A DNA stretch of 64,000 bases, taken from contig NZ_CP084032.1 of assembly GCF_020181655.1 (NCBI RefSeq), positions 3,782,001 to 3,846,000 on the forward strand, given 5' to 3'. Below the pieces are notes generated by a model. It was not told where the DNA came from. It did no database searches and was given only the letters and a program-made list of their open reading frames with translations. The DNA is from Pectobacterium colocasium. GTDB taxonomy: Bacteria > Pseudomonadota > Gammaproteobacteria > Enterobacterales > Enterobacteriaceae. This document shows positions 32,438-43,134 of the stretch, one piece after another. The number at the start of each line of letters is the position of its first letter. Within the stretch, counting starts at the first letter, position 1. The position numbers and the translations under genes were made by a program.

Positions 32438-32824
32438 AATATTCCTGCAAAATTTGTGTGGAAATAGCAAAACACAGAAGCCAACTTCGGCTAAAAAGCG
32501 AAAAGACATCACTATTTTCATTTCAACGGCGTAAAAAATTGTGCTGAGATGCACATGACCGCCGAGTGAGCCGCACGGACGCGGCGAAAGCCTGTGCCGC
32601 GTCAGGAACGCGTCACAGGTGGCTCGACAGCGGACATGTTCATCGAAGGAACCGCAACGCGGCACAATTCTCGCCAAAAGCCAGGGTTCTGAGGGATGCG
32701 GCACCTGAGCATCCCTCAGTCGGGCGTGGCTCTGGTGCCACAAAAAACAATACGGCTAATCACGCACGAAACTTTTCACCACACCCGCACAAGGTTTTCA
32801 ACTGGCTGATGGTGAAACCATCAT
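32438..32824. other. relA-mazG gap carrying dispersed repeat copy 2
   Basis: This 387-base gap separates two minus-strand genes that are close together in E. coli. It consists mainly of the repeat at 32527-32726, oriented opposite to the genes, followed by a small GTGGC/GCCAC hairpin. An open frame running through it in phase with mazG is not a gene. Confidence 0.6.
32527..32726 (+). repeat. Dispersed structured repeat, copy 2
   Basis: A 200-base copy, lacking the first 20 or so bases. P1 is AATTGTGC with GCACAATT, where copy 1 has ATTATGC with GCATAAT: a compensated change. The small hairpin is GCCGC/GCGGC where copy 1 has GCGGC/GCCGC. P2 is CCTGTG-C-CGCGT with ACGCG-T-CACAGG, loop CAGGA. 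P3 is CTGAGGGATGC (32689-32699) with GCATCCCTCAG (32709-32719), eleven perfect pairs. It ends GTCGGGCG. Confidence 0.85.
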
Positions 32825-35062
32825 TTACGCTCCCTGCTGGCGCCGCGCATCAATCACATCCGGCAGTTGGTTGAGCTTCGCCAGAATGCGGCTCAGTACT
32901 TGCAGGTTGTAGATCTCGATATCCATGTCAATCGTTGCCAGTTGCTGTTTGGTGTCGCTGCGGCTGGCGACGCCCAGTACATTGACCTTCTCATTCGCCA
33001 GAATTGTGGTGATATCTCGCAACAGGCCACTGCGATCGTTGGCAATCACCCTCACCACCAGCGAATAACCGCTGGAGTAGCTTTCGCCCCATACCGCGTC
33101 CACAATCCGCTCCGGCGAACTGGCGCGCAGTTCATCCAACTGTTCGCAGTCCGCGCGGTGAATCGAAATCCCACGACCACGCGTGATAAATCCGGTGATC
33201 TCGTCGCCCGGAATCGGCTGGCAGCAGCGCGCGATATGGTGCATCAGGTTACCGACGCCTTCCACGACCACACGACCGTTATCTTTATTATTACTGCGTA
33301 CTGGCGGCTGATGCGATTTCTGCGTCAGCTGGCGCAGCGCTTCACGATCCAGTTCTTCCGCGCTCGGCTGTTTTAACTGCGATTGCAGGAAATTCACCAT
33401 CTGGTTCAGACGAACATCGCCGCCGCCGATAGCAGCCAGTAGTTCATCCAGCGAATTCACGTTATAGCGCGGCAGCAGCAATTTCTCCGCCGCTTTCAGG
33501 CTGATCCCCAGATGCGCCAGCTCGTCATCCAGAATCTGCCGTCCCGCCAGAATATTCTTGTCGCGATCCTGCTTGCGGAACCAGTTCTGGATCTTGGAAC
33601 GTCCACGGCTGGTGGTGATATACCCCAGATTCGGGTTCAGCCAGTCACGGCTTGGGTTTGGCTGCTTCTGGGTGATGATTTCAATCTGATCGCCCATTTG
33701 CAACTGGTAGGTAAACGGCACAATACGTCCGCCGATTTTCGCCCCGATGCAACGGTGCCCGATATCGCTGTGGATGTGATAAGCGAAATCCAGCGGCGTG
33801 GAACCGGCCGGAAGATCCACCACATCGCCTTTCGGCGTAAAGACATACACACGGTCGTCAAATACCTGACTGCGAACCTCATCCAGCACGTCGTTCGAAT
33901 CAGCCACCTCTTCTTGCCAGGCAAGCAGTTTACGCAGCCAGGCAATGCGGCCTTCATAGCCGGAGCGCCCGCCCACGGAGGTGCCTTCTTTGTATTTCCA
34001 GTGTGCCGCCACGCCCAGCTCGGCATCTTCATGCATCTGGCGCGTGCGAATCTGGATTTCAAGCGTCTTCCCACCCGGCCCTAACACCACGGTGTGAATG
34101 GACTGATAGCCGTTTGGTTTCGGGTTGGCAACGTAATCGTCAAATTCGTCCGGCAAATGGCGATAGTGGGTATGCACGATACCCAGCGCCCCATAGCAGT
34201 CCTGCAAACGTTCGACGACAATACGCACCGCACGCACATCAAACAGCTCATCGAACGACAGCGCTTTTTTCTGCATCTTGCGCCAGATGCTGTAGATATG
34301 TTTGGGACGGCCGTAGATCTCCGCCTGCACGCCCTCTTCTTTCATCGCATCGCGCAGCGTTTTGACAAAATCGTCAATGTACTGCGCGCGATCGATGCGG
34401 CGCTCGTGCAGCAGCTTGGCGATTTTTTTATATTCATCAGGATGCAGATAGCGGAAGCAGAAATCCTCCAGCTCCCACTTCAACTGGCCAATGCCCAGGC
34501 GGTTCGCCAACGGCGCGTAGATATTGGTACACTCTTTGGCTGCCAGCACCCGTTCTTCTTCCGGGGCATCCTTCACTTCACGCAGATGCGCGATCCGCTC
34601 GGCAAGCTTGATCACGACGCAGCGGAAATCTTCCACCATCGCCAACAGCATGCGACGGATGTTATCGACCTGCTCAGACGCGCCAGAGTCATTCTGCGTC
34701 GCTTTGAGCTGGCGAATTGCATCCATATCGCGCACGCCATGCACCAAATCAACGATGTTTTTACCAAACGCGGCTTCCAGCGTCGCTTCATCGACCACGC
34801 CCGCATCCGCCAGTGGAAAGAGCAGCGCCGCGCGCATGCTGTCATTGTCCATACTGAGCGTGGACAGGATTTCCACCATTTCAATGCCGCGCCACAGCAG
34901 CAGCGATGCATCGGCGTGATCGTGCGTTTGCTGCTCACAGTAACGCCAGGTTTCGGCTAAACGTTCACACGACTGCTGGCTGGCAATACCCAGCGAAGCA
35001 ATCCACGCGTCAGGGACAAATTCACCTGCCGTATTCAAATGCGCACTTCTTACCGCAACCAT
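32825..35062 (-). CDS. relA: GTP pyrophosphokinase RelA
   Basis: Ribosome-associated (p)ppGpp synthetase of the stringent response, 745 aa (E. coli 744). Domains in order: an inactive hydrolase region (LLFPLADAG where active enzymes have HD), synthetase domain (EIYGRPKHIYSIWRKM, SFDELFDVRAVRI, GYQSIHTVV), TGS domain (RVYVFTPKGDVVDLPAGST), a zinc-finger-like region and a C-terminal ACT domain. The missing HD pair agrees with the monofunctional RelA type. It lies 50 bases after rlmD and upstream of mazG. Confidence 0.98.
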   Translation of the reverse strand: MVAVRSAHLNTAGEFVPDAWIASLGIASQQSCERLAETWRYCEQQTHDHADASLLLWRGIEMVEILSTLSMDNDSMRAALLFPLADAGVVDEATLEAAFGKNIVDLVHGVRDMDAIRQLKATQNDSGASEQVDNIRRMLLAMVEDFRCVVIKLAERIAHLREVKDAPEEERVLAAKECTNIYAPLANRLGIGQLKWELEDFCFRYLHPDEYKKIAKLLHERRIDRAQYIDDFVKTLRDAMKEEGVQAEIYGRPKHIYSIWRKMQKKALSFDELFDVRAVRIVVERLQDCYGALGIVHTHYRHLPDEFDDYVANPKPNGYQSIHTVVLGPGGKTLEIQIRTRQMHEDAELGVAAHWKYKEGTSVGGRSGYEGRIAWLRKLLAWQEEVADSNDVLDEVRSQVFDDRVYVFTPKGDVVDLPAGSTPLDFAYHIHSDIGHRCIGAKIGGRIVPFTYQLQMGDQIEIITQKQPNPSRDWLNPNLGYITTSRGRSKIQNWFRKQDRDKNILAGRQILDDELAHLGISLKAAEKLLLPRYNVNSLDELLAAIGGGDVRLNQMVNFLQSQLKQPSAEELDREALRQLTQKSHQPPVRSNNKDNGRVVVEGVGNLMHHIARCCQPIPGDEITGFITRGRGISIHRADCEQLDELRASSPERIVDAVWGESYSSGYSLVVRVIANDRSGLLRDITTILANEKVNVLGVASRSDTKQQLATIDMDIEIYNLQVLSRILAKLNQLPDVIDARRQQGA

Positions 35063-35112
35063 AATTTCTCCCTACGTTACCCTTCACCTTGCAAACGACG
35101 CCGCTTTGCAGC

Positions 35113-36465
35113 CTATGACGCCTTTCGCGTGCCGGTATCGTGCAAAAACAGTGCCATCGATTCAAGGTGCCCGGTATGTGGAAACATATCCAGCATCGCG
35201 ACATTCGCCAGTCTAAAACCAGCTGCCAATAACACTTTGCTGTCGCGCGCTAGCGTCGTGGCATTACAGGAAACATAGACCACCCGCTCAGGTGCCAGTC
35301 GGGTTATCTGTTCCATCACGCCTGCCGCGCCCGCACGTGCCGGATCAAGTAATATCTTATCAAAACCCTGAGCCGCCCACGGCTGCTGTGTGACGTCATC
35401 TTCAAGATTTTGGTGAAAAAATGTGACATTGGACAGCGTGTTGCGTCGGGCATTCTCGCGCCCTTTCTCTACCAGCGCGGTCACCCCTTCAACGCCAACG
35501 ACGCTGGCGGCGCGCTGTGCCAGCGGCAACGTGAAGTTACCCATGCCGCAAAACAGATCTAATATTCTATCCTGCGGTTGCACATCCAACCACGCCAGCG
35601 CCTGTGAAACCATCTGCTGATTGACCGCGTCATTGACCTGAATAAAATCGCGCGGGCTAAAAGCGAGCGTCAGCCCAGCGACCTGATAAACCGGCTCTTC
35701 GCCGTGCAGACACGTCAGCGAATCAGCATCCGGCGCCAGGTAAACCGAGACGCCCTGCTGCCGGGCAAAATCTCGCAGCGCCTGTTCATCCGATGAATGC
35801 AGCGGATCAAGGTGCCTCAGCACCAGCAGCGGGCCATTTTCCGCCTGCACCAGTTCCACATGCCCAAGACGCTTCACCGCCTTTAATCGGTTCAGGCAAT
35901 CGCGCAGCGGTTGCAGCAGCGCTTCAAGCTCTGGGCGCAACACCGTACAGGCTTTGATATCCACCAGATCGTGAGAATTGGATTGCCGATAGCCCATCAA
36001 CAGACGTTGCTCTTTTGTCTGAAAGTATAACGCAAGCCGCGCGCGCCTCCGATAGGCATAAGGTGTGCCGGCAATCAGCGAGGCGTCAGGCAGCTCAACA
36101 CCTGTTTCCCGCGTCATCAAACGCATTAATGCAGCCGTTTTGCTGCTCTGTTGCAGCGTGATGTCCGCGTGCTGCTGCTGGCAGCCGCCGCAGCGGGTAA
36201 AATGCGGGCACTGCGGCTCTACGCGCTGCGGGCTGTGCGTCAGAAGACGTTTCAGTTTTGCATGCGAAAACTGGCGTTTCTCTTCCGTCAGTTGAACCTC
36301 AGCCTGCTCTCCCGGCAGTACCCCCGTGACAAACACCGTCTTGCCTTCGTGACGCGCTACTCCCTGCCCAAACGGATCAAGTGACGTGACCGTAACAGTG
36401 AGGTTCTTAGCAGGAATCGCTTTCCGGGTCGTCACACGCCGGTTTGGAGAGTAGAATTGCGCCAT
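35113..36465 (-). CDS. rlmD: 23S rRNA (uracil-1939-C5)-methyltransferase RlmD
   Basis: SAM-dependent methyltransferase with a [4Fe-4S] cluster that makes m5U1939 in 23S rRNA; 450 aa (E. coli 433). An N-terminal TRAM domain ([20 protein letters not shown]) precedes the cluster ligands [10 protein letters not shown]. The SAM fold has [14 protein letters not shown] and LLDPARAGA; the catalytic Cys is in [12 protein letters not shown]. That motif usually reads SCNPxT, so Pro is replaced by Ala here. The order rlmD-relA and the divergent barA match E. coli. Confidence 0.96.
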   Translation of the reverse strand: MAQFYSPNRRVTTRKAIPAKNLTVTVTSLDPFGQGVARHEGKTVFVTGVLPGEQAEVQLTEEKRQFSHAKLKRLLTHSPQRVEPQCPHFTRCGGCQQQHADITLQQSSKTAALMRLMTRETGVELPDASLIAGTPYAYRRRARLALYFQTKEQRLLMGYRQSNSHDLVDIKACTVLRPELEALLQPLRDCLNRLKAVKRLGHVELVQAENGPLLVLRHLDPLHSSDEQALRDFARQQGVSVYLAPDADSLTCLHGEEPVYQVAGLTLAFSPRDFIQVNDAVNQQMVSQALAWLDVQPQDRILDLFCGMGNFTLPLAQRAASVVGVEGVTALVEKGRENARRNTLSNVTFFHQNLEDDVTQQPWAAQGFDKILLDPARAGAAGVMEQITRLAPERVVYVSCNATTLARDSKVLLAAGFRLANVAMLDMFPHTGHLESMALFLHDTGTRKAS

Positions 36466-36573
36466 AATGTACTATCGATTTTTCTCTTGAGTTGAACGGC
36501 AGTGGCAGTACCCGGTAACTAAATTAAATAATAGGGTGCCTGGCATCCTCTAATTCTCCCACATTGGAACCCC

Positions 36574-39369
36574 ATGACCAAATACAGTCTTCGTGCACGG
36601 ATGTTGATACTGATTTTGGCACCGACGCTGATGATCGGGCTGTTGCTCAGTTCGTTCTTCGTTATCCACCGTTACAATCAGTTGCAGTCACAATTGGCCG
36701 ACTCGGGCACCAGCATCATTGAACCGCTGGCAACCATCAGCGCTTACGCAATTACCCATCGCCAGATGGACACGATTCCAGCATTAATCAATACGCTCCA
36801 TCGCCGCCACTCTGCGATTATTCGTACCATTAGCGTGTTCGATGCGCGCAATCAGCTCCTGGCCACCACCAACGTACGCAACAACGTGACATTGCAGCCG
36901 ATCAGCAGCGATGCACCTTCCTACAACAAATTGCACCTGCACTACACGAACGACGCGCTGGTTCTGCACATGCCGATCACCAATGACAGCGAATTTATGC
37001 CAGCCGGCACTGTGCCCGCACTGCCCGGCACCGCCACCCCTCTCGGCTATCTGGTGATCGAACTGGACACCAGCGCCATTCGGCTTCAGCAGTATCAGGA
37101 AATCTTCATCGCCGCGCTCTTGTTGTTGTTATCGTTGGGTGCCGCCGTTCTCTTTGCCTATCGTCTGATGCGGGATGTCACGACCCCGATCCGTAATATG
37201 GTTGAGACCGTCGATCGCATCCGTCGCGGGCAGTTGGATAGCCGGGTAGAAGGGTACATGCTAGGCGAGTTGGACATGCTGAAAAACGGCATCAACTCAA
37301 TGGCTATGTCGCTAACCGCCTACCATGAGGAAATGCAGCAAAATATCGATCAGGCGACTTACGATCTGCGGGAAACGCTGGAGCAGATGGAGATCCAGAA
37401 CGTCGAACTGGATCTGGCCAAAAAGCGGGCGCAGGAAGCGGCACGCATCAAGTCTGAGTTTCTGGCCAATATGTCACACGAACTGAGAACGCCGCTGAAT
37501 GGCGTGATCGGTTTCACTCGCCAGACGTTGAAAACACCGCTGAACACCACACAAACTGACTATCTGCTTACCATCGAACGTTCCGCTAATAACCTGCTGA
37601 ACATCATTAACGATGTGCTGGATTTCTCAAAGCTGGAGGCCGGCAAACTGGTGCTGGAGGATATTCCGTTCTCCCTGCACAGCACGCTGGACGATGTTGT
37701 GATGCTGCTGGCGCATACGGCACATGAAAAAGGATTGGAGCTGACGCTCAGCATTCAGAATGACGTGCCCGAACAGTTTGTCGGCGATCCACTGCGGATA
37801 CAGCAAATCATCACCAACCTGCTGGGCAACGCGATTAAATTTACCGAGCAGGGCAACATTGATATTCGGGTAGAGAAGCGTCGACAGGAACATCATCAGG
37901 TTCAGCTAGAAGTGCAAATACGCGATACCGGCATCGGCATTGCCGAGTTGCAGCAATCGCAGCTGTTTCAGGCATTCCGCCAAGCCGATACCAGTATTTC
38001 ACGCCGTCATGGCGGCACGGGACTCGGGCTGGTCATCACCCAACGTCTGGTCAAAGAGATGGGCGGCGATATCAGTTTCCAGAGCCAGCTCAACAAGGGA
38101 TCGACCTTCTGGTTCCACATCACGCTACCGCTCAACCCGCACGCCATACCGACAGAACCGGCTTATACGATGCTGCAAGGCAAACATCTGGCCTACGTCG
38201 AGTATCATCCCATCGCCGCGCAGGCCACGCTGGATATTTTGAATCAGACGCCGCTCATCGTGAGCTACAGCCCGACGTTTGAGCAACTGCCTGAGGGAGA
38301 GTTCGATATCCTGCTGCTCGGCATTCCCGTGCAATATCGCAACACACTGCTCGACTACACGCCCAGACTGCGTGATATCTGCCGTCGCGCCCCCTGTGTG
38401 ATTTTGGCGCTGCCCAGTCTGGCGCAAATGGATGCCGAACAGCTGAAAACCTTCGGCGTACATGCATGCCTGAGCAAACCGCTCGCGGCATCGCGCCTGC
38501 TGCCGCTGTTACAGGACAGCACGCTGTTCCAGCTCTCTTTCCTGCCGGACGACACCGCCTCTCACCCGAGTGCCATACGTCATCCGGCTCGTCTGCCGCT
38601 GAGCGTGATGGCGGTGGATGACAACCCTGCGAATCTGAAACTGATCGGCACACTGCTGGAAGAGCAGGTCGAGACGATTATTCTGTGCGAAAGTGGGCAA
38701 GATGCGATTGCACAGGCGAAGCTAAACCCGTTCGACATTATCCTCATGGACATTCAGATGCCGGGGATGGACGGCATTTGCGCTAGTGAGCGGATCCGCT
38801 ATATCCCCCATCATGCCACCACGCCCATCATCGCAGTGACGGCACAAACCATGACGGGTGAACGTGAGCATCTGCTGCGTTCAGGTATGGATGACTATCT
38901 GGCTAAACCGATAGACGAACAGATGCTGAAAAGCGTGCTAACGCGCCATGCGCGGAAGGATCCACTGAAGCACGATCGAGCCGATATGACAGGTTTACTG
39001 AGCGAGCACGACGATAGCCAACTGTCTCTCGACTGGGCGCTGGCGCAGCAACAGGCGGCCAACAAGCCGGAATTGGCGCGTGACCTGCTGCAAATGCTGC
39101 TGGATTTCTTACCGGAGGTTCAGCAGAAAATAGAAAAGGTGCTGGAAGGTCAAACAGATGACAACATTATTGAGCTGGTGCATAAACTGCACGGCAGTTG
39201 CAGCTACAGCGGCGTCCCGCGTCTGAAACGCATTTGCCGCTATCTGGAGCAGCAGTTGCGTAAAGGCGTTCACGCCGGCGATCTAGAACCCGAATGGCTG
39301 GAGCTACTGGACGAAATCGACAACGTCAACAAAGCCGCCCAGCCGCATATCAAACCTATGCATTCGTAA
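36574..39369 (+). CDS. barA: Hybrid sensor histidine kinase BarA (ExpS/GacS)
   Basis: Tripartite membrane sensor that phosphorylates UvrY/GacA (ExpA) and so controls RsmA-dependent virulence factors in soft-rot bacteria. The 931 residues comprise two membrane segments (about 9-31 and 175-197), a periplasmic domain between them, HAMP, the kinase with His302 in [12 protein letters not shown], ATPase motifs ([28 protein letters not shown]), a receiver with Asp726 in [11 protein letters not shown], and an Hpt domain with His870 in [13 protein letters not shown]. All phosphorelay residues are present. Divergent from rlmD; the gud/gar locus lies downstream on the other strand. Confidence 0.97.
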   Translation: MTKYSLRARMLILILAPTLMIGLLLSSFFVIHRYNQLQSQLADSGTSIIEPLATISAYAITHRQMDTIPALINTLHRRHSAIIRTISVFDARNQLLATTNVRNNVTLQPISSDAPSYNKLHLHYTNDALVLHMPITNDSEFMPAGTVPALPGTATPLGYLVIELDTSAIRLQQYQEIFIAALLLLLSLGAAVLFAYRLMRDVTTPIRNMVETVDRIRRGQLDSRVEGYMLGELDMLKNGINSMAMSLTAYHEEMQQNIDQATYDLRETLEQMEIQNVELDLAKKRAQEAARIKSEFLANMSHELRTPLNGVIGFTRQTLKTPLNTTQTDYLLTIERSANNLLNIINDVLDFSKLEAGKLVLEDIPFSLHSTLDDVVMLLAHTAHEKGLELTLSIQNDVPEQFVGDPLRIQQIITNLLGNAIKFTEQGNIDIRVEKRRQEHHQVQLEVQIRDTGIGIAELQQSQLFQAFRQADTSISRRHGGTGLGLVITQRLVKEMGGDISFQSQLNKGSTFWFHITLPLNPHAIPTEPAYTMLQGKHLAYVEYHPIAAQATLDILNQTPLIVSYSPTFEQLPEGEFDILLLGIPVQYRNTLLDYTPRLRDICRRAPCVILALPSLAQMDAEQLKTFGVHACLSKPLAASRLLPLLQDSTLFQLSFLPDDTASHPSAIRHPARLPLSVMAVDDNPANLKLIGTLLEEQVETIILCESGQDAIAQAKLNPFDIILMDIQMPGMDGICASERIRYIPHHATTPIIAVTAQTMTGEREHLLRSGMDDYLAKPIDEQMLKSVLTRHARKDPLKHDRADMTGLLSEHDDSQLSLDWALAQQQAANKPELARDLLQMLLDFLPEVQQKIEKVLEGQTDDNIIELVHKLHGSCSYSGVPRLKRICRYLEQQLRKGVHAGDLEPEWLELLDEIDNVNKAAQPHIKPMHS

Positions 39370-39834
39370 TTAATATCCCCACGTCATATTTTATGTGGCT
39401 GTGGAGACAGTTTCGTGCGCTTACAATATGGCTATTCCATGCTCCTCCGCAGCACGCGCCCGACACGGGACGGCTCAAGCGCCGCTCGCCCCGTGACCCC
39501 AGGCTTTTTGGCGGGAATTATGCCGCTAACGCGGGGCCTTCGTCGGTATCTGGCTTTACGGACCGCTTGCGACACGTTCCCGACGTGGCGCAAGCTTTCG
39601 CCGCGTCCTGCGGCTCATCCGAAGCCAGCTATCTCCTCAGCATAATTTTTTACGCCGGATAACGGCAAAACCCACAATGTCGCTGCATTAGTATAAGAAA
39701 CAGCAGCCTGACAGAGGGAGAACCTAACGCTGAACGTTTAAGGGACGAGCGCACGAAACCGCCTCCGCATCTGCATAAAAACGTGTAGATAAAAGGCGCT
39801 GATTAACCGTAGCGCCACCGCATCACGATAGCGC
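39370..39834. other. Convergent gap barA / garK carrying dispersed repeat copy 3
   Basis: This 465-base gap has no gene; small plus-strand open frames in it come from the repeat at 39455-39674. The rest is unremarkable, and no strong T-tailed terminator was identified. Confidence 0.6.
39455..39674 (-). repeat. Dispersed structured repeat, copy 3
   Basis: A full-length 220-base copy in reverse orientation; its first 35 bases are almost identical to copy 1. P1 is AATTATGC with GCATAATT. The small hairpin is GCCGC/GCGGC. P2 is GCTTGCG-C-CACGT with ACGTG-T-CGCAAGC, loop CGGGA; the outer and inner arms both differ from copy 1 with compensation. P3 is CACGGGGCG with a CGTCCCGTG partner (one G-U). 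It ends GTCGGGCGCG. Confidence 0.85.
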
Positions 39835-40980
39835 TCAGCGCGACACAGACTGCGCCAACCGGATCGTGGCGGCGATATTACGTGCCGTCATCCTCACATT
39901 CTCTGCCGCATTATCCAGCGCTTCTTCTAGTGAGCAGATGTTGTAAAGCACGCTGAATACCGCGTCCAGACCATGTTCATGTACCACACCGACGTCTGCT
40001 GTCAGGCTGCCTGCAATACCAATCACCGGTTTATTATAGTGTTTGGCGACCCGCGCCACGCCAATCGGCACTTTACCGTGGATCGTCTGGCTGTCGATGC
40101 GACCTTCCCCGGTAATCACCAGTGTGGCATCGCGTACCAGTTCATCCAGCCCCAACGCTTCCGTGACAATCTCGATTCCCTGACGCAGTTCAGCGCCGCA
40201 AAACGCCTGTAGCGCCGCGCCCATGCCGCCCGCCGCGCCCGCGCCGGGAACGTGTTCCACGTCCATATCCAGATCGTGGCGAATCACCGCCGCATAATGC
40301 TTCAGCGCATTATCCAACTGCTCAATCATCTCCGCAGTCGCTCCTTTCTGAGGGCCAAAAATCGCCGATGCACCCTGTTTCCCCGTCAGCGGGTTGGTCA
40401 CATCGCAAGCCACTTCAAAACGACAGCCTTTAATACGTTCATCCAACTCACTGATGTCAATGCGAGCGAGTTTGTCGAGCTCACCACCGCCAAAACCGAT
40501 CTGCTCGCCCTGTTTATCCAGCAGCTTCGCGCCCAGCGCCTGCACCATGCCCGATCCGCCATCATTGGTTGCGCTTCCGCCAATCCCGATGATGCAGTGC
40601 CGGATGCCGTGATCTAATGCGCAGCGAATCAGTTCACCCGTGCCATAGCTGGTTGTCTTTAACGGATTACGCTGCTGCGAAGGGACTCGCTCCAGCCCGC
40701 TTGCCGCCGCCATCTCAATAAACGCCGTTTTTTCATCGCCAGACAGGCCAAAGAACGCGTCGATGCTATCGCCTAACGGCCCTGTCACGTTAACATTCAC
40801 AATCTTGCCATTGGTCGCGGCGACCATCGCTTCAACTGTGCCTTCCCCACCATCTGCAACAGGTAATTTGACATAGCAGGCATCGGGAAATATTTCGCGA
40901 AATCCCTTTTCAATCTGCGTAGCAACATCTTGTGCAGACAGGCTTTCTTTATAAGAATCCGGTGCGATCACTATTTTCAT
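39835..40980 (-). CDS. garK: Glycerate 2-kinase GarK
   Basis: Phosphorylates D-glycerate to 2-phosphoglycerate, the last dedicated step of glucarate/galactarate breakdown. 381 aa, the same length as E. coli GarK. Family segments: MKIVIAPDSYKESLSA, LPVADGGEGTVEA, GIGGSATNDGGSGM, GAGAAGGMGAAL and TGEGRIDSQTIHGK. It is the last gene of the gudX-gudD-garL-garR-garK series, 177 bases after garR. GlxK is the close alternative name; context favours GarK. Confidence 0.95.
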   Translation of the reverse strand: MKIVIAPDSYKESLSAQDVATQIEKGFREIFPDACYVKLPVADGGEGTVEAMVAATNGKIVNVNVTGPLGDSIDAFFGLSGDEKTAFIEMAAASGLERVPSQQRNPLKTTSYGTGELIRCALDHGIRHCIIGIGGSATNDGGSGMVQALGAKLLDKQGEQIGFGGGELDKLARIDISELDERIKGCRFEVACDVTNPLTGKQGASAIFGPQKGATAEMIEQLDNALKHYAAVIRHDLDMDVEHVPGAGAAGGMGAALQAFCGAELRQGIEIVTEALGLDELVRDATLVITGEGRIDSQTIHGKVPIGVARVAKHYNKPVIGIAGSLTADVGVVHEHGLDAVFSVLYNICSLEEALDNAAENVRMTARNIAATIRLAQSVSR

Positions 40981-41157
40981 AAACGATCCGATTTCATCAA
41001 CGTTCCGATTGCATCAATAATCCGCGCGCTCATGAAACGGCGCTTATACCCACCAGCTTTCAGGGCAGCAGATCCTGAAATCTATTGGATAGATCAGAAT
41101 GATTATCTGCCAGTCGGCTGGCATCCTGTGCCAGCCTCGTGACTATCGCTTCACGGC

Positions 41158-42042
41158 TTATCGCGTAACTTCCACTTTGGCCAGTTTCTCGTAGTAGCAT
41201 GCCAACGCACTGTGGTCAGCCGATCCCAGATTGTCCGCTTTCAGCGCCTGCATCATTTCCATCACCGCCGCCGTTAACGGCAGCTGTGCGCCAACACCGT
41301 GTGAGGTATCCAGCGCGTTCGCCAAATCTTTGATATGCAGGTCGATGCGGAAACCCGGTTTAAAGTTACGATCCATCACCATCGGCGCTTTCGCATCCAG
41401 CACGGTACTGCCCGCCAACCCGCCGCGGATTGCCTGATACACCAGATCTGGGTTAACCCCGGCTTTTGTTGCCAGTACCAGCGCTTCCGACATGGCGGCA
41501 ATGTTCAGCGCCACAATCACCTGGTTCGCCAGTTTGGTCACGTTGCCCGCACCAATATCACCGGTATGAACCACGGAGCCCGCCATCGATTTCAGTACCT
41601 CAAAACAGCGGTCAAACTGCGCCTTGTCGCCGCCCACCATAACAGACAACGTGCCGTCGATGGCTTTGGGTTCACCGCCGCTGACCGGCGCATCCAGCAT
41701 GGCGATCTCTTTCGCCGCCAGTGCGGTAGCAATTTCACGGCTGGCAAGCGGTGCGATTGAACTCATATCCACCACAATGCTTCCGGCACGCGCGCCGTCG
41801 ATGACGCCGTTTTCACCCAGCACCACGTCTTTAACGTGTGGAGAGTTAGGCAACATGGTGATGATAACGTCGCTCTGTTCCGCAACCTGTTTCGGCGTTT
41901 CAGCCGCCGTTGCGCCTGCTGCCACGACTTCCGCAACCGCGTCCAGATTTCTATCCATCACGACTAATGAGTAACCTGCTTTTAGCAGATTTTTACTCAT
42001 CGGTTTTCCCATGATGCCCAATCCAATAAAACCAATTTTCAT
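41158..42042 (-). CDS. garR: Tartronate semialdehyde reductase GarR
   Basis: NADH-dependent 2-hydroxy-3-oxopropionate reductase, forming D-glycerate from tartronate semialdehyde. Beta-hydroxyacid dehydrogenase family: GFIGLGIMGKPMSKNLL cofactor site at the N-terminus, DAPVSGGEPKA, and the catalytic Lys in GNVTKLANQ. ATG 42042 gives 294 aa, the E. coli length; an in-frame start at 42075 would add 11 residues without similarity. It is separated from garL by a 252-base gap that holds an inverted-repeat element. Confidence 0.95.
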   Translation of the reverse strand: MKIGFIGLGIMGKPMSKNLLKAGYSLVVMDRNLDAVAEVVAAGATAAETPKQVAEQSDVIITMLPNSPHVKDVVLGENGVIDGARAGSIVVDMSSIAPLASREIATALAAKEIAMLDAPVSGGEPKAIDGTLSVMVGGDKAQFDRCFEVLKSMAGSVVHTGDIGAGNVTKLANQVIVALNIAAMSEALVLATKAGVNPDLVYQAIRGGLAGSTVLDAKAPMVMDRNFKPGFRIDLHIKDLANALDTSHGVGAQLPLTAAVMEMMQALKADNLGSADHSALACYYEKLAKVEVTR

Positions 42043-42155
42043 CGCCCTAACCTCATTGTCTGATGTAGATATCACTTCAATTCACGATGGCCCGCATCAT
42101 GGCGGGTCCAATTCGCGGCGGAATGACTGAATTTGCTGACAAAATACACCGAGCA

Positions 42156-42256
42156 ATGGTAATGGGTAGATCGTAAAGACGCTGCAAGTACGTCCCTGTA
42201 AGCTCGAGCAGCGCCATCCCTGGCGCGGACGCTTTACTCTTCTATCCCATTACCAT
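42156..42256. repeat. 101-bp element with terminal inverted repeats between garR and garL
   Basis: The ends ATGGTAATGGG-TAGA and TCTATCCCATTACCAT are near-perfect inverted repeats of about 27 bases, including GTAAAG/CTTTAC. Inside are two hairpins, GCTGC/GCAGC and GCGCC/GGCGC. The core TACGTCCCTGTAAGCTCG is a string I associate with repeats in soft-rot enterobacteria. It is MITE-like and non-coding, and would fold into one long hairpin in the operon mRNA. Confidence 0.75.
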
Positions 42257-42294
42257 CGTTCTCGTTCCGTAAATAGGTTTGTCAACGGTCTGAA

Positions 42295-43065
42295 TTACTT
42301 CTTGTACTTGTCGCTCAGCGCCTGTGTCGCGCTGCGGAACACACCCAGATCGCTACCAACCGCGACAAAGCTTGCGCCCCATTCCAGATAGCGACGAGCA
42401 TCGGCTTCAACCGGTGCCAAAATGCCACAGGGTTTGTTATGCGCCGCGGCACGATCAAAGATGTGGCGAATCGCTTTCTGCACGTCAGGATGGTTAGGCT
42501 GACCGAGATAGCCCAGCGCCGCAGACAGGTCGCTCGGGCCAACAAACACGCCATCTACGCCATCGACCGCGATAATCGCATCCAGATTGTCGAGGCCGTC
42601 CTGACTTTCGATTTGCACCACGACAGTAATGTTGTCGTTAATCTTGGCGAAATAGTCCGGTTCCGTACCATAAGAGTTGCTACGGTGCGCCACGGAAACA
42701 CCGCGGATACCCGCTGGCGGATAGCGGGTTGACGCCACTGCACGAGCGGCTTCTTCCGCCGTTTCCACAAAGGGAATCAGGAAGTTATTGAACCCAATAT
42801 CCAACAAGCGTTTGATAACGATCGGCTCATTGCACGGCGGACGAACGACAGGCGCGCTGTGGCTGCCTTTCAGCGCCATCAGCTGAGGAATAAACGTCAC
42901 GATATCGTTAGGCGCATGCTCGCCATCCAGCACCAGCCAGTCGAATCCCGCCAGTCCCAGCACTTCAGTGGAAATCGGGTTGCCCAACGCACACCAGCAG
43001 CCAATCAACGTTTTGCCCTGCTGCAAATCTTGGCGAAAACGGTTAGGTAACAGCGGAGTCTTCAT
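42295..43065 (-). CDS. garL: 5-keto-4-deoxy-D-glucarate aldolase GarL
   Basis: Class II, metal-dependent aldolase that splits 5-keto-4-deoxy-D-glucarate into pyruvate and tartronate semialdehyde (HpcH/HpaI family). 256 aa as in E. coli. Visible: [22 protein letters not shown] (catalytic His), [12 protein letters not shown] (metal Glu), [13 protein letters not shown]. It follows gudD by 69 bases and supplies the substrate of GarR. Confidence 0.96.
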   Translation of the reverse strand: MKTPLLPNRFRQDLQQGKTLIGCWCALGNPISTEVLGLAGFDWLVLDGEHAPNDIVTFIPQLMALKGSHSAPVVRPPCNEPIVIKRLLDIGFNNFLIPFVETAEEAARAVASTRYPPAGIRGVSVAHRSNSYGTEPDYFAKINDNITVVVQIESQDGLDNLDAIIAVDGVDGVFVGPSDLSAALGYLGQPNHPDVQKAIRHIFDRAAAHNKPCGILAPVEADARRYLEWGASFVAVGSDLGVFRSATQALSDKYKK

Positions 43066-43134
43066 TTTTTATCCTCGGTCATTCCAGCGCCGCCTGCCTG
43101 AAGCGGCGCGCTCAAAAAACGGAAAATCAGAACG

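Noticed and set aside
32438..32743. 102-codon N-terminal extension of MazG
   Set aside because: It is read through the dispersed repeat; the MazG family start is at 32437.
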